Source of the DNA: Actinomadura pelletieri DSM 43383
GTDB lineage: Bacteria; Actinomycetota; Actinomycetes; Streptosporangiales; Streptosporangiaceae
Length of the DNA: 64,000 nucleotides
Reading direction: 5' to 3'
Assembly (NCBI RefSeq): GCF_003634705.1
Contig: NZ_RBWU01000003.1
Coordinates: 434,001 to 498,000, forward strand
Position 1 is the stretch's first letter. Each line of letters starts with the position of its first letter. Of the stretch, positions 50,544 to 59,806 are shown one piece after another. Below the pieces are notes generated by a model. The model did not search any database. It was not told the origin of the DNA and was given only the letters and a program-made list of their open reading frames with translations. A program made the translations under genes and the position numbers.

Positions 50544-51670
50544 CCGCGCTCCCAGAAGCTCGGTCCGACCGGCTCGTGATAATCGCTGGTCGCGATGATG
50601 TACCCGTCCTCCACCGACAGCGGAAGCTGCGGCAGCGGCCGCGCCGCCGGACCGAAGATCACCTTCGCGGCGTCGGTGGCGTCGAAGGTGGACTGGTGGC
50701 ACGGGCACAGGATGTGGTGCGTCGTCTGCTCGTACAGCGCGGCCGGGCAGCCGACGTGCGTGCACACCTTGGAGTACGCCACGATCCCGTTGACGTGCCA
50801 GTTCTCGCGTCCCTTCGCGGGCTTGAACTGGTCCGCCGGGACGTTGATCAGGATGGTGACCGCCTTGGCGTTCTGCGTGAGCACCTCGTCCTCGGGCACA
50901 TGCTCCTCGACGCCCTCCGGCAGCACGGTGATCATGCTGCCGGGGGTGGCGAAGTCGCTGACCTTCAGCGGCCGGTGGGTGCCGTCCACGACCAGGCGGA
51001 CGCCCTTCTTGCCCTCCTGCTGGGCCCGGCGCACGGCCTCGCCCCAGTAGGTGTGGCGGAGCCGCTTCTCCGGCAGCGGGCCGAGGTCGCGCAGCAGCAC
51101 CAGCGGCGCCAGGCCGAGCGGCGCGGCGGCCAGCAGCAGCGTGCGGCGCAGCAGCGGCCGCTTGGTGATGCCGCTGTCCTCGGCGCCCTCCATGAAGTCG
51201 CGGGCGAACGCGGCCCTGGACTCCTCGTCGGACACCAGCTCGTGCCGCTCCTGGATGATCGGCTTGCTGGTCATCAACCGGCGTACCCAGATCGTCACGC
51301 CCGCGGCCAGCGCCAGGAACGACAGCGCCATCGTCCCGCCGAGCCAGAAGTTGGACTCGCGGGCGCGCAGCACGCCGTGCATGCCGCCGTCGCGGCCGCT
51401 CCACCCGATGAAGTAGGCGATGAACGTCACGCTGGACGCGAACGCGACCAGGAACAGGGTCGCGACGACCCGCTCCGCCCGCTTCATCGACGCCTCGTCG
51501 AGCTGCTCGCCCACACCGGCGGGCGCCGAGATGTCGTCCTCGGCGAGCAGCGCCTTCTCCTTCGCCGGAGACGGCGTGCCGACGATCCGCTCGCGCCGGG
51601 CTCCGCCCTCGCGCGCGCCCTCCTCGCGGGGTTCCTGGTCGCCCGCGGTGTCCTTGTTGTCGTCGCTCAT
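50540..51670 (-). CDS. qcrA: Cytochrome bc1 complex Rieske iron-sulfur subunit
   Basis: A 376-residue protein with a charged N-terminus, three membrane helices (about 70-90, 107-130 and 180-200) and a C-terminal Rieske domain with 'CTHVGCPAALYEQ' and 'CPCHQSTFD' ligating the 2Fe-2S cluster. The three-helix, cytoplasm-first topology is specific to actinobacterial QcrA. The start overlaps the qcrC stop by 4 bp and its stop overlaps qcrB, so translation is coupled through the operon. Confidence 0.97.
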   Translation of the reverse strand: MSDDNKDTAGDQEPREEGAREGGARRERIVGTPSPAKEKALLAEDDISAPAGVGEQLDEASMKRAERVVATLFLVAFASSVTFIAYFIGWSGRDGGMHGVLRARESNFWLGGTMALSFLALAAGVTIWVRRLMTSKPIIQERHELVSDEESRAAFARDFMEGAEDSGITKRPLLRRTLLLAAAPLGLAPLVLLRDLGPLPEKRLRHTYWGEAVRRAQQEGKKGVRLVVDGTHRPLKVSDFATPGSMITVLPEGVEEHVPEDEVLTQNAKAVTILINVPADQFKPAKGRENWHVNGIVAYSKVCTHVGCPAALYEQTTHHILCPCHQSTFDATDAAKVIFGPAARPLPQLPLSVEDGYIIATSDYHEPVGPSFWERG

Positions 51671-52599
51671 GACTTCTTCAGCTTCTTCGGCTTCTTCGCG
51701 GTGATCCACATGGCCGCCAGCACGAGCAGGCCGATTCCGATCAGCCACCCGACCAGACCCTCGCTCACCGGGCCGATGCGGCCGAGACCGTTACCACCCG
51801 GGTTCGGCTCCTCCCTCGTCTGCACCAGGTAGGCGATGATCGCCTGCTTCTCCTTCGGCGTGAGGGTGGTGTCGTTGAACACCGGCATGGCCTGCGGGCC
51901 GGTCAGCATCGCCTCGTACATCTGGGTGGGCGTGACGTCGTCGCCGGACAGCGGCGGCGCGTACTTGCCGCCGGTCAGCGCCCCGCCCTGGCCGGTGAAG
52001 TTGTGGCACTGGGCGCAGTTGGTGCGGAACAGCTTGCCGCCGAGCGCGACGTCGCCCTTCGCCGGGTCGACGGCAGAGGCGGGCGGGACCTCGGGGCCGC
52101 CGCCCAGCGACTGGATGAAGGCGTTCAGGTCGCGCAGGTTCTTCTCCGCCTGGGCCTTCTGCTTCTCGGCCGCCTCCCGCTCCTCGTGCTCCTCGTAGTC
52201 GGTCTTGATCGAGGTGTCGAACGGAGGGATCGGCTCCTTGCGCGGAATCTGCGCGCCGGGGTTGGCCGCGGGCATCCGGCCCGTGCTGACCTGGAAGTCG
52301 ACGGACGCGGCGCCGACGCCGATGAGGCTCGGCGCGATCGGCTTGCCGTCTGCGTCCTTGGTGCCCTCGGCGTTCTGGCCGTGACAGCTCGCGCAGTTCT
52401 TGTTGAACAGTTGCTGGCCGTTCTTCAGGTCCTGCGCGGCCTGGGCGTTGTTCGTCGCCTCGGCGCGGTCAGTCTGCGGCGAGAACCCGGCGTAGATCAC
52501 GCCGATCGCCGCCAGGGCCGCCAGCACGACGGCGTAGCCCGCCCAGGGGCGCCGTCGCCATGCGGTGATCCTTTTCACGGATTTCCCCGTTCGGGTCAT
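51667..52599 (-). CDS. qcrC: Cytochrome bc1 complex dihaem cytochrome c subunit
   Basis: A 310-residue protein with an N-terminal membrane helix, two cytochrome c domains with haem motifs 'CASCHGQ' near residue 69 and 'CAQCHNF' near 195, and a C-terminal helix ('GLVGWLIGIGLLVLAAMWIT'). Methionine axial ligands are likely at 'GRMPAANP' and 'AMPVFNDT'. A charged insertion of about 45 residues ('KTDYEEHEEREAAEKQKAQA') joins the domains. The dihaem subunit replaces a soluble cytochrome c, passing electrons directly to the aa3 oxidase. It lies 33 bp after ctaE. Confidence 0.97.
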   Translation of the reverse strand: MTRTGKSVKRITAWRRRPWAGYAVVLAALAAIGVIYAGFSPQTDRAEATNNAQAAQDLKNGQQLFNKNCASCHGQNAEGTKDADGKPIAPSLIGVGAASVDFQVSTGRMPAANPGAQIPRKEPIPPFDTSIKTDYEEHEEREAAEKQKAQAEKNLRDLNAFIQSLGGGPEVPPASAVDPAKGDVALGGKLFRTNCAQCHNFTGQGGALTGGKYAPPLSGDDVTPTQMYEAMLTGPQAMPVFNDTTLTPKEKQAIIAYLVQTREEPNPGGNGLGRIGPVSEGLVGWLIGIGLLVLAAMWITAKKPKKLKKS

Positions 52600-52632
52600 G
52601 TCTGGTGGTCGGTCAGGGTCGTCTTGCGGCGG

Positions 52633-53289
52633 TCACAGGTCGAGCAGGTAGACGGCCGAGAACAGGCCGATCCACACGACGTCGACGAAGTGCCAGTAGT
52701 AGGACACGACGATCGCGCTCGTCGCCTGCTCGTGTGTCCACCGCTTGGCGGCGTAGGTGCGCCCGAGGATGAACAGGAAGGCGATGAGGCCGCCGACGAC
52801 GTGCAGGCCGTGGAAACCGGTCGCCAGGTAGAAGATCGAACCGTAGGCCGAGGACGAGAAGGTCAGCCCGTCCTTTGTGACCAGGTTGTAGTACTCGTAG
52901 GCCTGGCCGGCGACGAAGTAGGCGCCCATCAGGAACGACAGGACATACCACTCGCGCAGGCCCCAACTCCGGAAGTTCAATAGGCCGCCGTCGCGGCCGA
53001 CCTTGCCCGCCTCCGCCTTGAACACGCCCATCTGGCAGGTCACCGAGGACAGCACCAGGATGGTCGTGTTGACCGACGACAGCGGCAGGTCCAGCGGGGC
53101 GCCCGGCCACGCCTCTTCACCGGACTGGCCGATCGTCACGGAGCGGATCGTGAAGAACATCGCGAACAGAGCCGCGAAGAACATCAGCTCGGACGACAGC
53201 CAGACGATCGTCCCCACGCTGACCAGATTGGGACGGTTCGCCCGTGCGTGAGGTGTTGTTTCAATCGCGGATGCTGTCACGGGCAGCAT
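52633..53289 (-). CDS. ctaE: Cytochrome c oxidase subunit III
   Basis: A 218-residue membrane protein with five helices, the actinobacterial subunit III form. '[20 protein letters not shown]' opens the first helix and carries the conserved Glu; '[16 protein letters not shown]', '[19 protein letters not shown]' and '[20 protein letters not shown]' follow. ATG 53289 fits homologues; ATG 53319 is in frame upstream. It leads the qcrCAB genes, so this is the usual supercomplex operon; subunits I and II are outside the window. Confidence 0.96.
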   Translation of the reverse strand: MLPVTASAIETTPHARANRPNLVSVGTIVWLSSELMFFAALFAMFFTIRSVTIGQSGEEAWPGAPLDLPLSSVNTTILVLSSVTCQMGVFKAEAGKVGRDGGLLNFRSWGLREWYVLSFLMGAYFVAGQAYEYYNLVTKDGLTFSSSAYGSIFYLATGFHGLHVVGGLIAFLFILGRTYAAKRWTHEQATSAIVVSYYWHFVDVVWIGLFSAVYLLDL

Positions 53290-53382
53290 TATTGCGCCCC
53301 TATCCAGTGAGTGACGCATGACCCCCCTCCAAGGGTTCCCGCGCGTGTCCCGCCCGGCCCCGACCGGGTACTCTTCACGTCC

Positions 53383-53805
53383 ATGAGCACCGTCCCGGAG
53401 CGACCGATGAAGGTCCTCGTCTACAGCGACGACGCGAACACCCGCGCCCAGATCCGGATGGCGGTCGGGCGCCGTCCGGCCGCCGACCTCCCGAAGGTCG
53501 AGTTCGTGGAGATCGCGACCCAGCCCGCCGTCGTGGCCCGGCTCGACGAGGGCGACATCGACGTGCTGGTGGTGGACGGCGAGGCGCAGCCCGCGGGCGG
53601 ACTCGGCGTGTGCCGCCAGGCCAAGGACGAGGTCTACGACTGCCCGCCGGTCCTGGCCGTCATCGGCCGCCGCGACGACGGCTGGCTCGCGACCTGGTCG
53701 CGCGCCGAGGCCGTGGTGAGCCTGCCGCTCGACCCGATGGCCGTCGCGAACGCGGTCGCCGGTCTGATGCGCCACCGCCTCGAGAACCGCCTCCCGGCCC
53801 TGTAA
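53383..53805 (+). CDS. Receiver-like protein of unknown partner
   Basis: A 140-residue protein resembling a response-regulator receiver alone: '[20 protein letters not shown]' at the beta-1/alpha-1 site, '[20 protein letters not shown]' at the phospho-Asp site, '[14 protein letters not shown]' and '[17 protein letters not shown]'. The acidic pair and switch residues are altered (Asp-Asp kept, Lys missing), so phosphorylation is doubtful. No output domain. Similar proteins precede trpD in other actinobacteria. TACTCT lies 8 nt before ATG 53383; ATG 53407 with GGAG upstream is the alternative. Confidence 0.75.
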   Translation: MSTVPERPMKVLVYSDDANTRAQIRMAVGRRPAADLPKVEFVEIATQPAVVARLDEGDIDVLVVDGEAQPAGGLGVCRQAKDEVYDCPPVLAVIGRRDDGWLATWSRAEAVVSLPLDPMAVANAVAGLMRHRLENRLPAL

Positions 53806-53837
53806 CCCGACCCGGCCCCCGACCTTCGGTAGTGGAC

Positions 53838-54881
53838 ATGGACGCGCGCACCACCTGGCCCGCACTGCTCAACGCCCTGCTCGCGGGCGACTCGCTGACC
53901 AGCGAGGAGACCTCCTGGGCGATGAACAGCATCATGGCCGGGGAGGCCACCGACGTGCAGATCGCGGGTTTCGCGGTCGCGCTGCGCGCCAAGGGCGAGA
54001 CGGTCGAGGAGGTCACCGGTCTCGCCGAGGGCATGATGGACAACGCCACGCCCATCCACGTCCCCGGCCCCATCGCCGACCTCGTCGGGACGGGCGGCGA
54101 CCGGGCGCACACCGTCAACGTGTCCACGATGGCCGCGGTCGTCGCCGCGGCGGCGGGCGTCCGGGTCGTCAAGCACGGCAACCGGGCCGCGTCGTCGTCC
54201 TGTGGCGCCGCCGACCTGCTGGAGCATCTCGGCGTCGCCATCGACCTGCCGCCCGAGGCCACCGCGCGGATCGCCGAGGAGATCGGCATCACCTTCTGCT
54301 TCGCGCCGCTCTACCACCCGGCGCTCAAGCACGCCGCGCGGACCCGCGGCGAACTCGGCACGCCCACGGTCTTCAACTTCCTCGGCCCGCTGACCAACCC
54401 GGCGCGCCCCAAGTTCCAGGCGGTCGGGGTGTTCCACCCGCGGATGGCGGGCGTCGTCGCGGGCGTGTTCGCGGCGCGCGGCTGCTCGTCCCTGGTGTTC
54501 CGCGGCGACGACGGCCTCGACGAACTCACCACGACGGGCACCTCGACGGTGTGGGTCGTCCGCGACGGGACGGCGACGGAGACCACGTTCGACCCGTCCG
54601 ACCTCGGCATCCCGCCGGCGCGGCCGGACGACCTGCGCGGCGCCGACGCCGAGTTCAACGGCCGGGTGGCGCGCGAGACGTTCGCCGGTCGGCCCGGCCC
54701 GGTCCGCGACATGGTGCTGTTGAACGCCGCCGCGCTGATCACCGCCTACGAGGGCGCGCCCGCCCCGGACGCGCTCACCGCGACGCTGCGTGGCGGTTAC
54801 GACCGCGCCGCGGCGGCCGTCGACTCCGGTGAGGCGACCGCCCTGCTCGACCGGTGGATCGAGACGTCGCAGAGTTTCTAA
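53838..54881 (+). CDS. trpD: Anthranilate phosphoribosyltransferase
   Basis: A 347-residue enzyme transferring the phosphoribosyl group of PRPP to anthranilate in tryptophan synthesis. Motifs: '[20 protein letters not shown]' (PRPP loop), '[20 protein letters not shown]' (anthranilate site), '[20 protein letters not shown]', '[15 protein letters not shown]' and '[15 protein letters not shown]'. Normal length. It is separate from any other trp gene here, as in other actinobacteria where trpD stands beside ctaE-qcrCAB. ATG 53838 is preferred over in-frame GTG 53832. Confidence 0.96.
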   Translation: MDARTTWPALLNALLAGDSLTSEETSWAMNSIMAGEATDVQIAGFAVALRAKGETVEEVTGLAEGMMDNATPIHVPGPIADLVGTGGDRAHTVNVSTMAAVVAAAAGVRVVKHGNRAASSSCGAADLLEHLGVAIDLPPEATARIAEEIGITFCFAPLYHPALKHAARTRGELGTPTVFNFLGPLTNPARPKFQAVGVFHPRMAGVVAGVFAARGCSSLVFRGDDGLDELTTTGTSTVWVVRDGTATETTFDPSDLGIPPARPDDLRGADAEFNGRVARETFAGRPGPVRDMVLLNAAALITAYEGAPAPDALTATLRGGYDRAAAAVDSGEATALLDRWIETSQSF

Positions 54882-54894
54882 GCAGCGCACTCCT

Positions 54895-55070
54895 CCTTCG
54901 GCCCTGGTGGGCCTCCATCGTCGTGAACCGCGGTGCGATCGCCGGCATCGACTCCGACTCGCCTTGCGGCTCGCCGCGCGATCAGGTTCTCGCAAGCTCG
55001 AAACCTGCCTTCGGACGCGATCGCAGACCTCGGGGTTGTTGCGGGGTTGCGGTGACGGGCTGAGGTCGGT
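54895..55070. repeat. Degenerate copy of the 22.7-kb palindromic repeat
   Basis: The space between convergent trpD and the AsnC-type gene has the same order of landmarks as units of the 22694-23400 array: GACTCCGACTCGCCTT, CTCGCC...GCGATC, AGGTT with CTTCGG, and GGGCTGAGGTCGGT at its end. Similarity is patchy. Confidence 0.45.
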
Positions 55071-55073
55071 TCG

Positions 55074-55361
55074 TCAGTCGGCGTCTGGGAGACCTAGGGC
55101 GAAGGCCTGCTCCAGGTCGTGCTGGGAGTAGGTGCGGAACGCGATGTGCGTCTCGGTGCCGACGACGCCGGGGACCTTGTTGACACGACCCGGGATGACG
55201 TCGTTCAGTTCCTCGTGCCGCCGTACCCGGACCATCGCCATGAGGTCGTGGTCGCCGGTGATGGAGTAGACCTCGCTGACGCCCTCCAGCGCCGCGATCG
55301 TCTCGGCCACCTCGTGGATGCGCGCCACGTCGGCCTTGACGAACACGATCGCAGTGACCAT
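55074..55361 (-). CDS. Lrp/AsnC ligand-binding (RAM) domain protein
   Basis: A 95-residue stand-alone RAM domain: 'MVTAIVFVKADVARIHEVAE', 'ALEGVSEVYSITGDHDLMAM', 'VRVRRHEELNDVIPGRVNKV' and 'VVGTETHIAFRTYSQHDLEQ'. There is no DNA-binding helix-turn-helix, so it is an SARP-like effector-binding protein that may oligomerise with full Lrp proteins. GGGGAGG 7 nt upstream supports ATG 55361; GTG 55367 is in frame. Its ligand, probably an amino acid, is unknown. Confidence 0.9.
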   Translation of the reverse strand: MVTAIVFVKADVARIHEVAETIAALEGVSEVYSITGDHDLMAMVRVRRHEELNDVIPGRVNKVPGVVGTETHIAFRTYSQHDLEQAFALGLPDAD

Positions 55362-55414
55362 TTCCACCCTCCCCTGAGATCACGGACGGTCCGACCCTAT
55401 CGGGAGGTCGTGGA

Positions 55415-56164
55415 TCACCCGCGGCTCAGGGCGGCCAGGCGCCGGGCGGGGCCCGCGCGGCGTGCGAGCAGGGCGAAGACCACCCCGGCGACGAACCCGT
55501 AGATGTGCGCGGTGTAGGCGACGTTGCTCTCGTCGTCGCCGAGCGACAACCACTGCAGGACGAACCAGTACCCGAGCACCACCCACACCGGAAGCCGGAC
55601 CACGATGATCGGCGGGACGTAGCTGACGATCCGGCCGCGCGGGTTGAGGATCACGTACGCGCCCATCACCCCGGCGATGGCGCCGGACGCCCCGACGAGC
55701 GGGACGGTCGAGTCGGGCGACGTCCAGGCGAACCCGTAGACGGCGACGAGCCCGAACAGCAGGTAGGCGAGCAGGTAGCGCCACCGTCCGAGCCGGTCCT
55801 CGACGCCCATGCCGACGACGAACAGCGCGACCAGGTTCCCCAGCAGGTGCAGCGCGCCGGAATGCAGGAACATCGAGGTGAACGCGGACGTCCACGGCGC
55901 CTTGTCGAAGGTCGCGGGCCCGCAGTCGTCGGCGATGTCGGACGGGAGTGGCCGCTGGTCGCCGGTCGTCAGTTCCTTCGGGACGGCGCCGTACTCGTAG
56001 GCGAAGTGCGCGGCCCGGCACTCGCGGACCCGGTCCTCCCCGTACCAGGTGGCGAAGTTCGACATCGGCGTGAGCAGGAACACCACCACGTTGGCGGCGA
56101 CCAGCAGGTAGGTGACCCATGGGACGCGCCGGGCCGGCTGGCTGTCGTAGAGGGGCAGGGCCAC
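55415..56164 (-). CDS. Rhomboid-family intramembrane serine protease
   Basis: A 249-residue membrane protease with about seven helices. The catalytic Ser lies in 'PLVGASGAIAGVMGAYVIL' (GxSG) and the partner His in 'AYTAHIYGFVAGVVFAL'; 'SMFLHSGALHLLGNLVALFV' supplies the conserved His and Asn of helix 2, and 'FGLVAVYGFAW' helix 3. An external loop of about 60 residues with two Cys precedes helix 2. GTG 56164 has TAAGGT five bases upstream. Substrate unknown. Confidence 0.93.
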   Translation of the reverse strand: MALPLYDSQPARRVPWVTYLLVAANVVVFLLTPMSNFATWYGEDRVRECRAAHFAYEYGAVPKELTTGDQRPLPSDIADDCGPATFDKAPWTSAFTSMFLHSGALHLLGNLVALFVVGMGVEDRLGRWRYLLAYLLFGLVAVYGFAWTSPDSTVPLVGASGAIAGVMGAYVILNPRGRIVSYVPPIIVVRLPVWVVLGYWFVLQWLSLGDDESNVAYTAHIYGFVAGVVFALLARRAGPARRLAALSRG

Positions 56165-56168
56165 CCCG

Positions 56169-58004
56169 TCACCTTAGTGGGCGGCCGCTCCGCCGACGGG
56201 ACGGCCCGCGCGCCGACTCGTCCGCCGGCCCGTAGGCCGTCTCGTAGGCACGGTCGATCCACTCCCGCAGGCCCTCGGCGCCGTGCGCGGGGCACGTCCA
56301 GGCGCCGTCCACCTCGACGAGGCGGACCCCGGGCAGGTCGAGCCAGCGCAGGACGCACTCCATCTCCTCCGCGGTGGCGCCCGCGGAGGGCGGCGCGCCG
56401 AGCGCGACGCCGCCGGGCGCCTCACCCGACGGCGGGAAGACCGTCTCGGCGGTCGCGACGAGCGCGTCGACGTAGGGACGGGGGTGGGCGCCGGACGGCA
56501 CGGTCCCCGCGGCGGCGAGCCGCCCGTAGCGCACCACCGACAGCTCCCAGCCACCGTCGAAGGCGGGGCGGGCCGCGACCATTTCCGGCAGCCCGGCCAG
56601 CGAGGCGAGGCGCTGCCCGCGCGCGGCGGCGCGGACGAACGCCGCCAGCCGGTCGCGCTGCGCGGCGGCCTCCTCGTAGCGCAGCTCGGACGCGAGCCGG
56701 TCGATCCGGACCCGCGCGGCGGCCACGACCGGACGCACGTCCCCCTCCATGATCGAACGGGCGGTGTCGACATGGACGTCGTAGGCGTCGGCGGACTCGC
56801 GGCCGTCGCAGGGCGCGCCGCAGCGTCCGATCTCGGCGAGCGCGCACACGCGCGCCCGGCCGCGTTCGATCAGCCGCGGGGTCAACCGCTGGGTGCACTG
56901 CCGCAGCGGAACGGCCTCGTGCAGCGCCGCACGGGCCTCCTCGGCCTGCCGCCGCGACGAGATCGGCCCGAGGTAGCGGGCGCCGTCGGCGCGGCACTCC
57001 CGGACGATCGACAGCCGCGGGAACGGCTCCACGGTCAGCTTCAGCCAGATCGCGCGTTCGGGGAACTTGGACCTGCGGTTGTAGCGCGGTTTGTGCTCGG
57101 CGATGAGGCGCAGCTCGCGGACCTCGGCCTCGAGCCCGGTGGCGCACACGATCGTCCGGATGCTCTCGGCCAGCCCGACCATCTCCCGGACGCGCCACCG
57201 GGTCTCCGAGCCGGTGAAGTAGCTGCGGACACGCGTGCGCAGGTCGCCGCTCTTGCCGACGTACAGGACCTCGCCGGAGCCGTCCTCGAAGAGGTAGACG
57301 CCGGGCGCGCTCGGGACGTCGTCGGCGAGGTGGCGTTTGCGGCGCTGCTCGGGCGTCGGGGCCTTGGCGAAGCCGCGCATCTCCTCCAGCGAGGTGACGC
57401 CGAACGAGCCGAGCCGTTCGATCAGGCCGTGCAGCACCTCGACGGTGGCGCGGGCGTCGGCGAGGGCGCGGTGCGTTGGCTCGTTGGTCGTGCGGAAGAA
57501 GCGGGCGAGCGTGCCGAGCTTGCAGTTGGGGACCTCGTCCTTGGACAGGACGCGCCGCGCCAGGTCGACGGTGTCGACGACCGGGAACGCGGGCCAGGCG
57601 TAGCCGTGCGCGGCGCACGCGGCCTTGAGGAACCCGATGTCGAACGAGGCGTTGTGCGCGACGAGCACGCAGCCGCGGGCGAACTCCAGGAACGCGGGCA
57701 GCACCGACTCGATCTTCGGCGCCGCCGTCACCATCGCCGTGGTGATGCCGGTCAGGGCGGTGATGAACGGCGGGACGGGCCCGCCGGGGTCGACCAGCGT
57801 GCCGAGCTCGCCGAGCTCCTCCCCGCCGCGGACCTTCACCGCGCCGATCTCGGTGATGGCGGAGTCGGCGGCCGAGCCGCCCGTGGTCTCCAGGTCGACC
57901 ACCACGAAGGTCACCTCGGACAGTGGCGTGCCGAGGTCGTCCAGGGTTCCCTGAACACCGGCCCCCTGAACACCGGCCCCCTGGACACCGTGCGCAGCCG
58001 TCAT
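56169..58004 (-). CDS. DEDDh 3'-5' exonuclease with UvrC-type GIY-YIG domain
   Basis: A 611-residue fusion typical of actinobacteria (mycobacterial Rv2191 type). Exonuclease domain (about 30-200): 'FVVVDLETTGGSAADSAITE', 'VLVAHNASFDIGFLKAA' and 'PTHRALADARATVEVLHGLI' give Asp-Glu-Asp-His-Asp. GIY-YIG domain (about 225-310): 'APGVYLFEDGSGEVLYVGKS' and 'DLRTRVRSYF', followed by the UvrC Cys-rich-like 'ALAEIGRCGAPCDG'. A DNA-repair role is likely. The N-terminus has three 'GVQGA' repeats. ATG 58004 has TACGGT 7 nt upstream, so it is probably leaderless. Confidence 0.92.
   Translation of the reverse strand: MTAAHGVQGAGVQGAGVQGTLDDLGTPLSEVTFVVVDLETTGGSAADSAITEIGAVKVRGGEELGELGTLVDPGGPVPPFITALTGITTAMVTAAPKIESVLPAFLEFARGCVLVAHNASFDIGFLKAACAAHGYAWPAFPVVDTVDLARRVLSKDEVPNCKLGTLARFFRTTNEPTHRALADARATVEVLHGLIERLGSFGVTSLEEMRGFAKAPTPEQRRKRHLADDVPSAPGVYLFEDGSGEVLYVGKSGDLRTRVRSYFTGSETRWRVREMVGLAESIRTIVCATGLEAEVRELRLIAEHKPRYNRRSKFPERAIWLKLTVEPFPRLSIVRECRADGARYLGPISSRRQAEEARAALHEAVPLRQCTQRLTPRLIERGRARVCALAEIGRCGAPCDGRESADAYDVHVDTARSIMEGDVRPVVAAARVRIDRLASELRYEEAAAQRDRLAAFVRAAARGQRLASLAGLPEMVAARPAFDGGWELSVVRYGRLAAAGTVPSGAHPRPYVDALVATAETVFPPSGEAPGGVALGAPPSAGATAEEMECVLRWLDLPGVRLVEVDGAWTCPAHGAEGLREWIDRAYETAYGPADESARGPSRRRSGRPLR
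56170..56175 (-). promoter_or_regulatory. -10 box (TAAGGT) for the rhomboid gene
   Basis: TAAGGT ends five bases before GTG 56164 and overlaps the 3' end of the exonuclease gene; leaderless start possible. Confidence 0.35.
57951..57990. repeat. Three 15-bp tandem repeats at the exonuclease N-terminus
   Basis: CCCTGAACACCGGCC-type units repeat in frame, encoding Gly-Val-Gln-Gly-Ala three times directly after the start region. The exonuclease core begins past them. Confidence 0.85.
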
Positions 58005-58011
58005 GAGCTGG

Positions 58012-58017
58012 ACCGTA
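58012..58017 (-). promoter_or_regulatory. -10 box (TACGGT) for the exonuclease gene
   Basis: TACGGT on the minus strand ends seven bases before ATG 58004; no Shine-Dalgarno. Confidence 0.5.
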
Positions 58018-58151
58018 GAGGACCCCACCGACAGAAGCCCGGCCCGCTAGGGTTGGAGGGCGCCGGCACGTCCCGTGAAAAGGGGGCCGCGGGAACGGTA
58101 AGGGGAGGCCGGGCACCATCCGTCCGATCGCACGTTCGCCCTGGTCAAGGC

Positions 58152-59606
58152 GTGAACGGCTCGGAAAGACACAGCCCACCGGCGGCGAAGCCCGGAAGGA
58201 GCGGGATCATCGACAGCGGCCCCGAAGCGACCCCCGGCACCGAGGAACCCGCGGAGACAGGACCCGCGACGAGGGCGCCCGCGGAGCAGGAACCCGCGGA
58301 AACCCTGAGCCGACCGTTGCCGGAGGCCGTGCGCCAGGCGGTCGTGGAGGTCGCCGCCGAGATGATCGGGGGCCTGCCGGTCGACGACGTGCCCGCGCCG
58401 CTGCGCCGGTTCGCGCGGTTCGAGCGGCGCAAGCGCGCCAAGCTCGCCGGGCAGCACATCGCGGCGGCGCTGGAGAAGGACTCCGGCTTCCGGCGGCGGG
58501 TCGCCGAGCCGCTCCGGGAGAAGCAGGCCGACCTGGTGGAATCCGTCGAGGGCGGGCGCGTGCCGCCGGCCGCCGACCCGGTGCGGGTGGCGGTGCTGGC
58601 CTACCTGCTGCGTCCCACCGGCTGGACCCGGCTCGTCGAGGCCGCGCGAGCCGAACTGGAACGCTCCGCCACCGCCTCCGAGGAGGAGGCCGCCGAACGC
58701 CGCGTCGCCGCGCTGAAGGAGGAGCTGGCCGCCGCCCGCACCGCCCGCGCCACCGAGGTGGAGCGGCTGCGCGCCGAGCTGCGCGACAGCAAGGCGGAGG
58801 TGTCGGACCTGCGCCGCAAGCTGCACGAGGCGCGGGTGCGGTACCGGGCCGCCGAGGAGCGCGCCGGCGCGGTCGAGGCCGAGGCCGAGCGCACGCTCGC
58901 CGCCGCGCGCGAGTCGACGGCCGCGGCCGAGAAGGAGCTGCGCAGGCTGCGCGCCCGCGCCGGCCAGGCCGAGGCCGCCGCCGAGGCCGCCAAGCGGGCC
59001 GCGCGCGAGGGACGCAATGTCGAGGACGTCCGGCTGCGGATGCTGCTCGACACGCTCGTGGACGCGGCGCAGGGCGTCCGCCGCGAGCTGGCGTTGCCGT
59101 CCACCATCGAGCGTCCCGCGGACGCGGTCGGCGCCCTGGAGCCGGACCGGCTGGCGCACCGGGCGCTGCCGGGCCGGGCGCTGTCCGACAGCGATCCGCA
59201 GCTGCTCGACCGGCTGTTGACATTGCCGCGCGTCCATCTCATCGTGGACGGCTACAACGTCACCAAGACCGGGTACGGCGACCTGCCGCTGGCCGACCAG
59301 CGCAGCCGGCTGCTGTCGGGGCTCGGTGGGCTCGCCGCGCAGACGCGCGCCGAGGTGACGTGCGTGTTCGACGGCGCGGAGCTGGACGCGCCGGTGGCGA
59401 TCGCGGCGCCGCGCGGCGTCCGGGTGCTGTTCAGCCGCCCCGGCCAGACCGCGGACGAGCTGATCGGCGACCTGGTGCGGGCCGAGCCGCCGGGCCGCGC
59501 CGTGGTGGTGGTGTCGTCCGACCGGGAGGTCGCGGACGCGGCACGCCGCGCCAGCGCCCGGCCGTGCCCGTCGACCCTGCTGCTGCGACGGCTCGGCAGG
59601 TCCTAG
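58152..59606 (+). CDS. NYN (YacP/Rae1-like PIN) domain protein with coiled coil
   Basis: A 484-residue protein. After a disordered Pro/Glu/Ala N-terminus (about 1-60) come a helical domain ('RRFARFERRKRAKLAGQHIA') and a long coiled coil (about 165-300, 'EEEAAERRVAALKEELAAAR'). The C-terminal NYN nuclease domain starts at 'VHLIVDGYNVTKTGYGDLPL' and has 'EVTCVFDGAELD', 'SRPGQTADELIGDLVRAEP' and 'VVVSSDREVADAARR'. The conserved Asp residues suggest RNA cleavage, as in Rae1/YacP. GTG 58152 has weak AAGG upstream; it is divergent from the exonuclease gene. Confidence 0.85.
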   Translation: MNGSERHSPPAAKPGRSGIIDSGPEATPGTEEPAETGPATRAPAEQEPAETLSRPLPEAVRQAVVEVAAEMIGGLPVDDVPAPLRRFARFERRKRAKLAGQHIAAALEKDSGFRRRVAEPLREKQADLVESVEGGRVPPAADPVRVAVLAYLLRPTGWTRLVEAARAELERSATASEEEAAERRVAALKEELAAARTARATEVERLRAELRDSKAEVSDLRRKLHEARVRYRAAEERAGAVEAEAERTLAAARESTAAAEKELRRLRARAGQAEAAAEAAKRAAREGRNVEDVRLRMLLDTLVDAAQGVRRELALPSTIERPADAVGALEPDRLAHRALPGRALSDSDPQLLDRLLTLPRVHLIVDGYNVTKTGYGDLPLADQRSRLLSGLGGLAAQTRAEVTCVFDGAELDAPVAIAAPRGVRVLFSRPGQTADELIGDLVRAEPPGRAVVVVSSDREVADAARRASARPCPSTLLLRRLGRS

Positions 59607-59738
59607 CGCGAGCGGACGAACGGCAAGGGTGTTAAGTCGGCGCTAACGCACCGTTAAGGCAGGTCACGCGCTCGGTGATCTTGATCTTACGGTAAGTGGA
59701 CATCGACCGTTTATGTCGATCAAAGAGCGACGAATCGG

Positions 59739-59767
59739 TTGTGACGGGTGTTGACCCTCGCTAGTGT
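59739..59767 (+). promoter_or_regulatory. Promoter of the NlpC/P60 gene
   Basis: TTGTGA (59739-59744), 17 bp and TAGTGT (59762-59767) form a good housekeeping-type promoter; the implied start near 59774 gives a leader of about 33 nt. An ATCGAC...GTCGAT dyad (59702-59720) lies just upstream. Confidence 0.55.
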
Positions 59768-59806
59768 CGTCCGCTGACGTCGTGGACGAGAGGGGCGAGA
59801 CCGACC

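Noticed and set aside
56283..58150. A very long plus-strand open frame running into the NYN gene
   Set aside because: It is antisense to the exonuclease gene, whose domains are unmistakable; the frame is open only because of the high G+C. The NYN gene is taken to start at GTG 58152.
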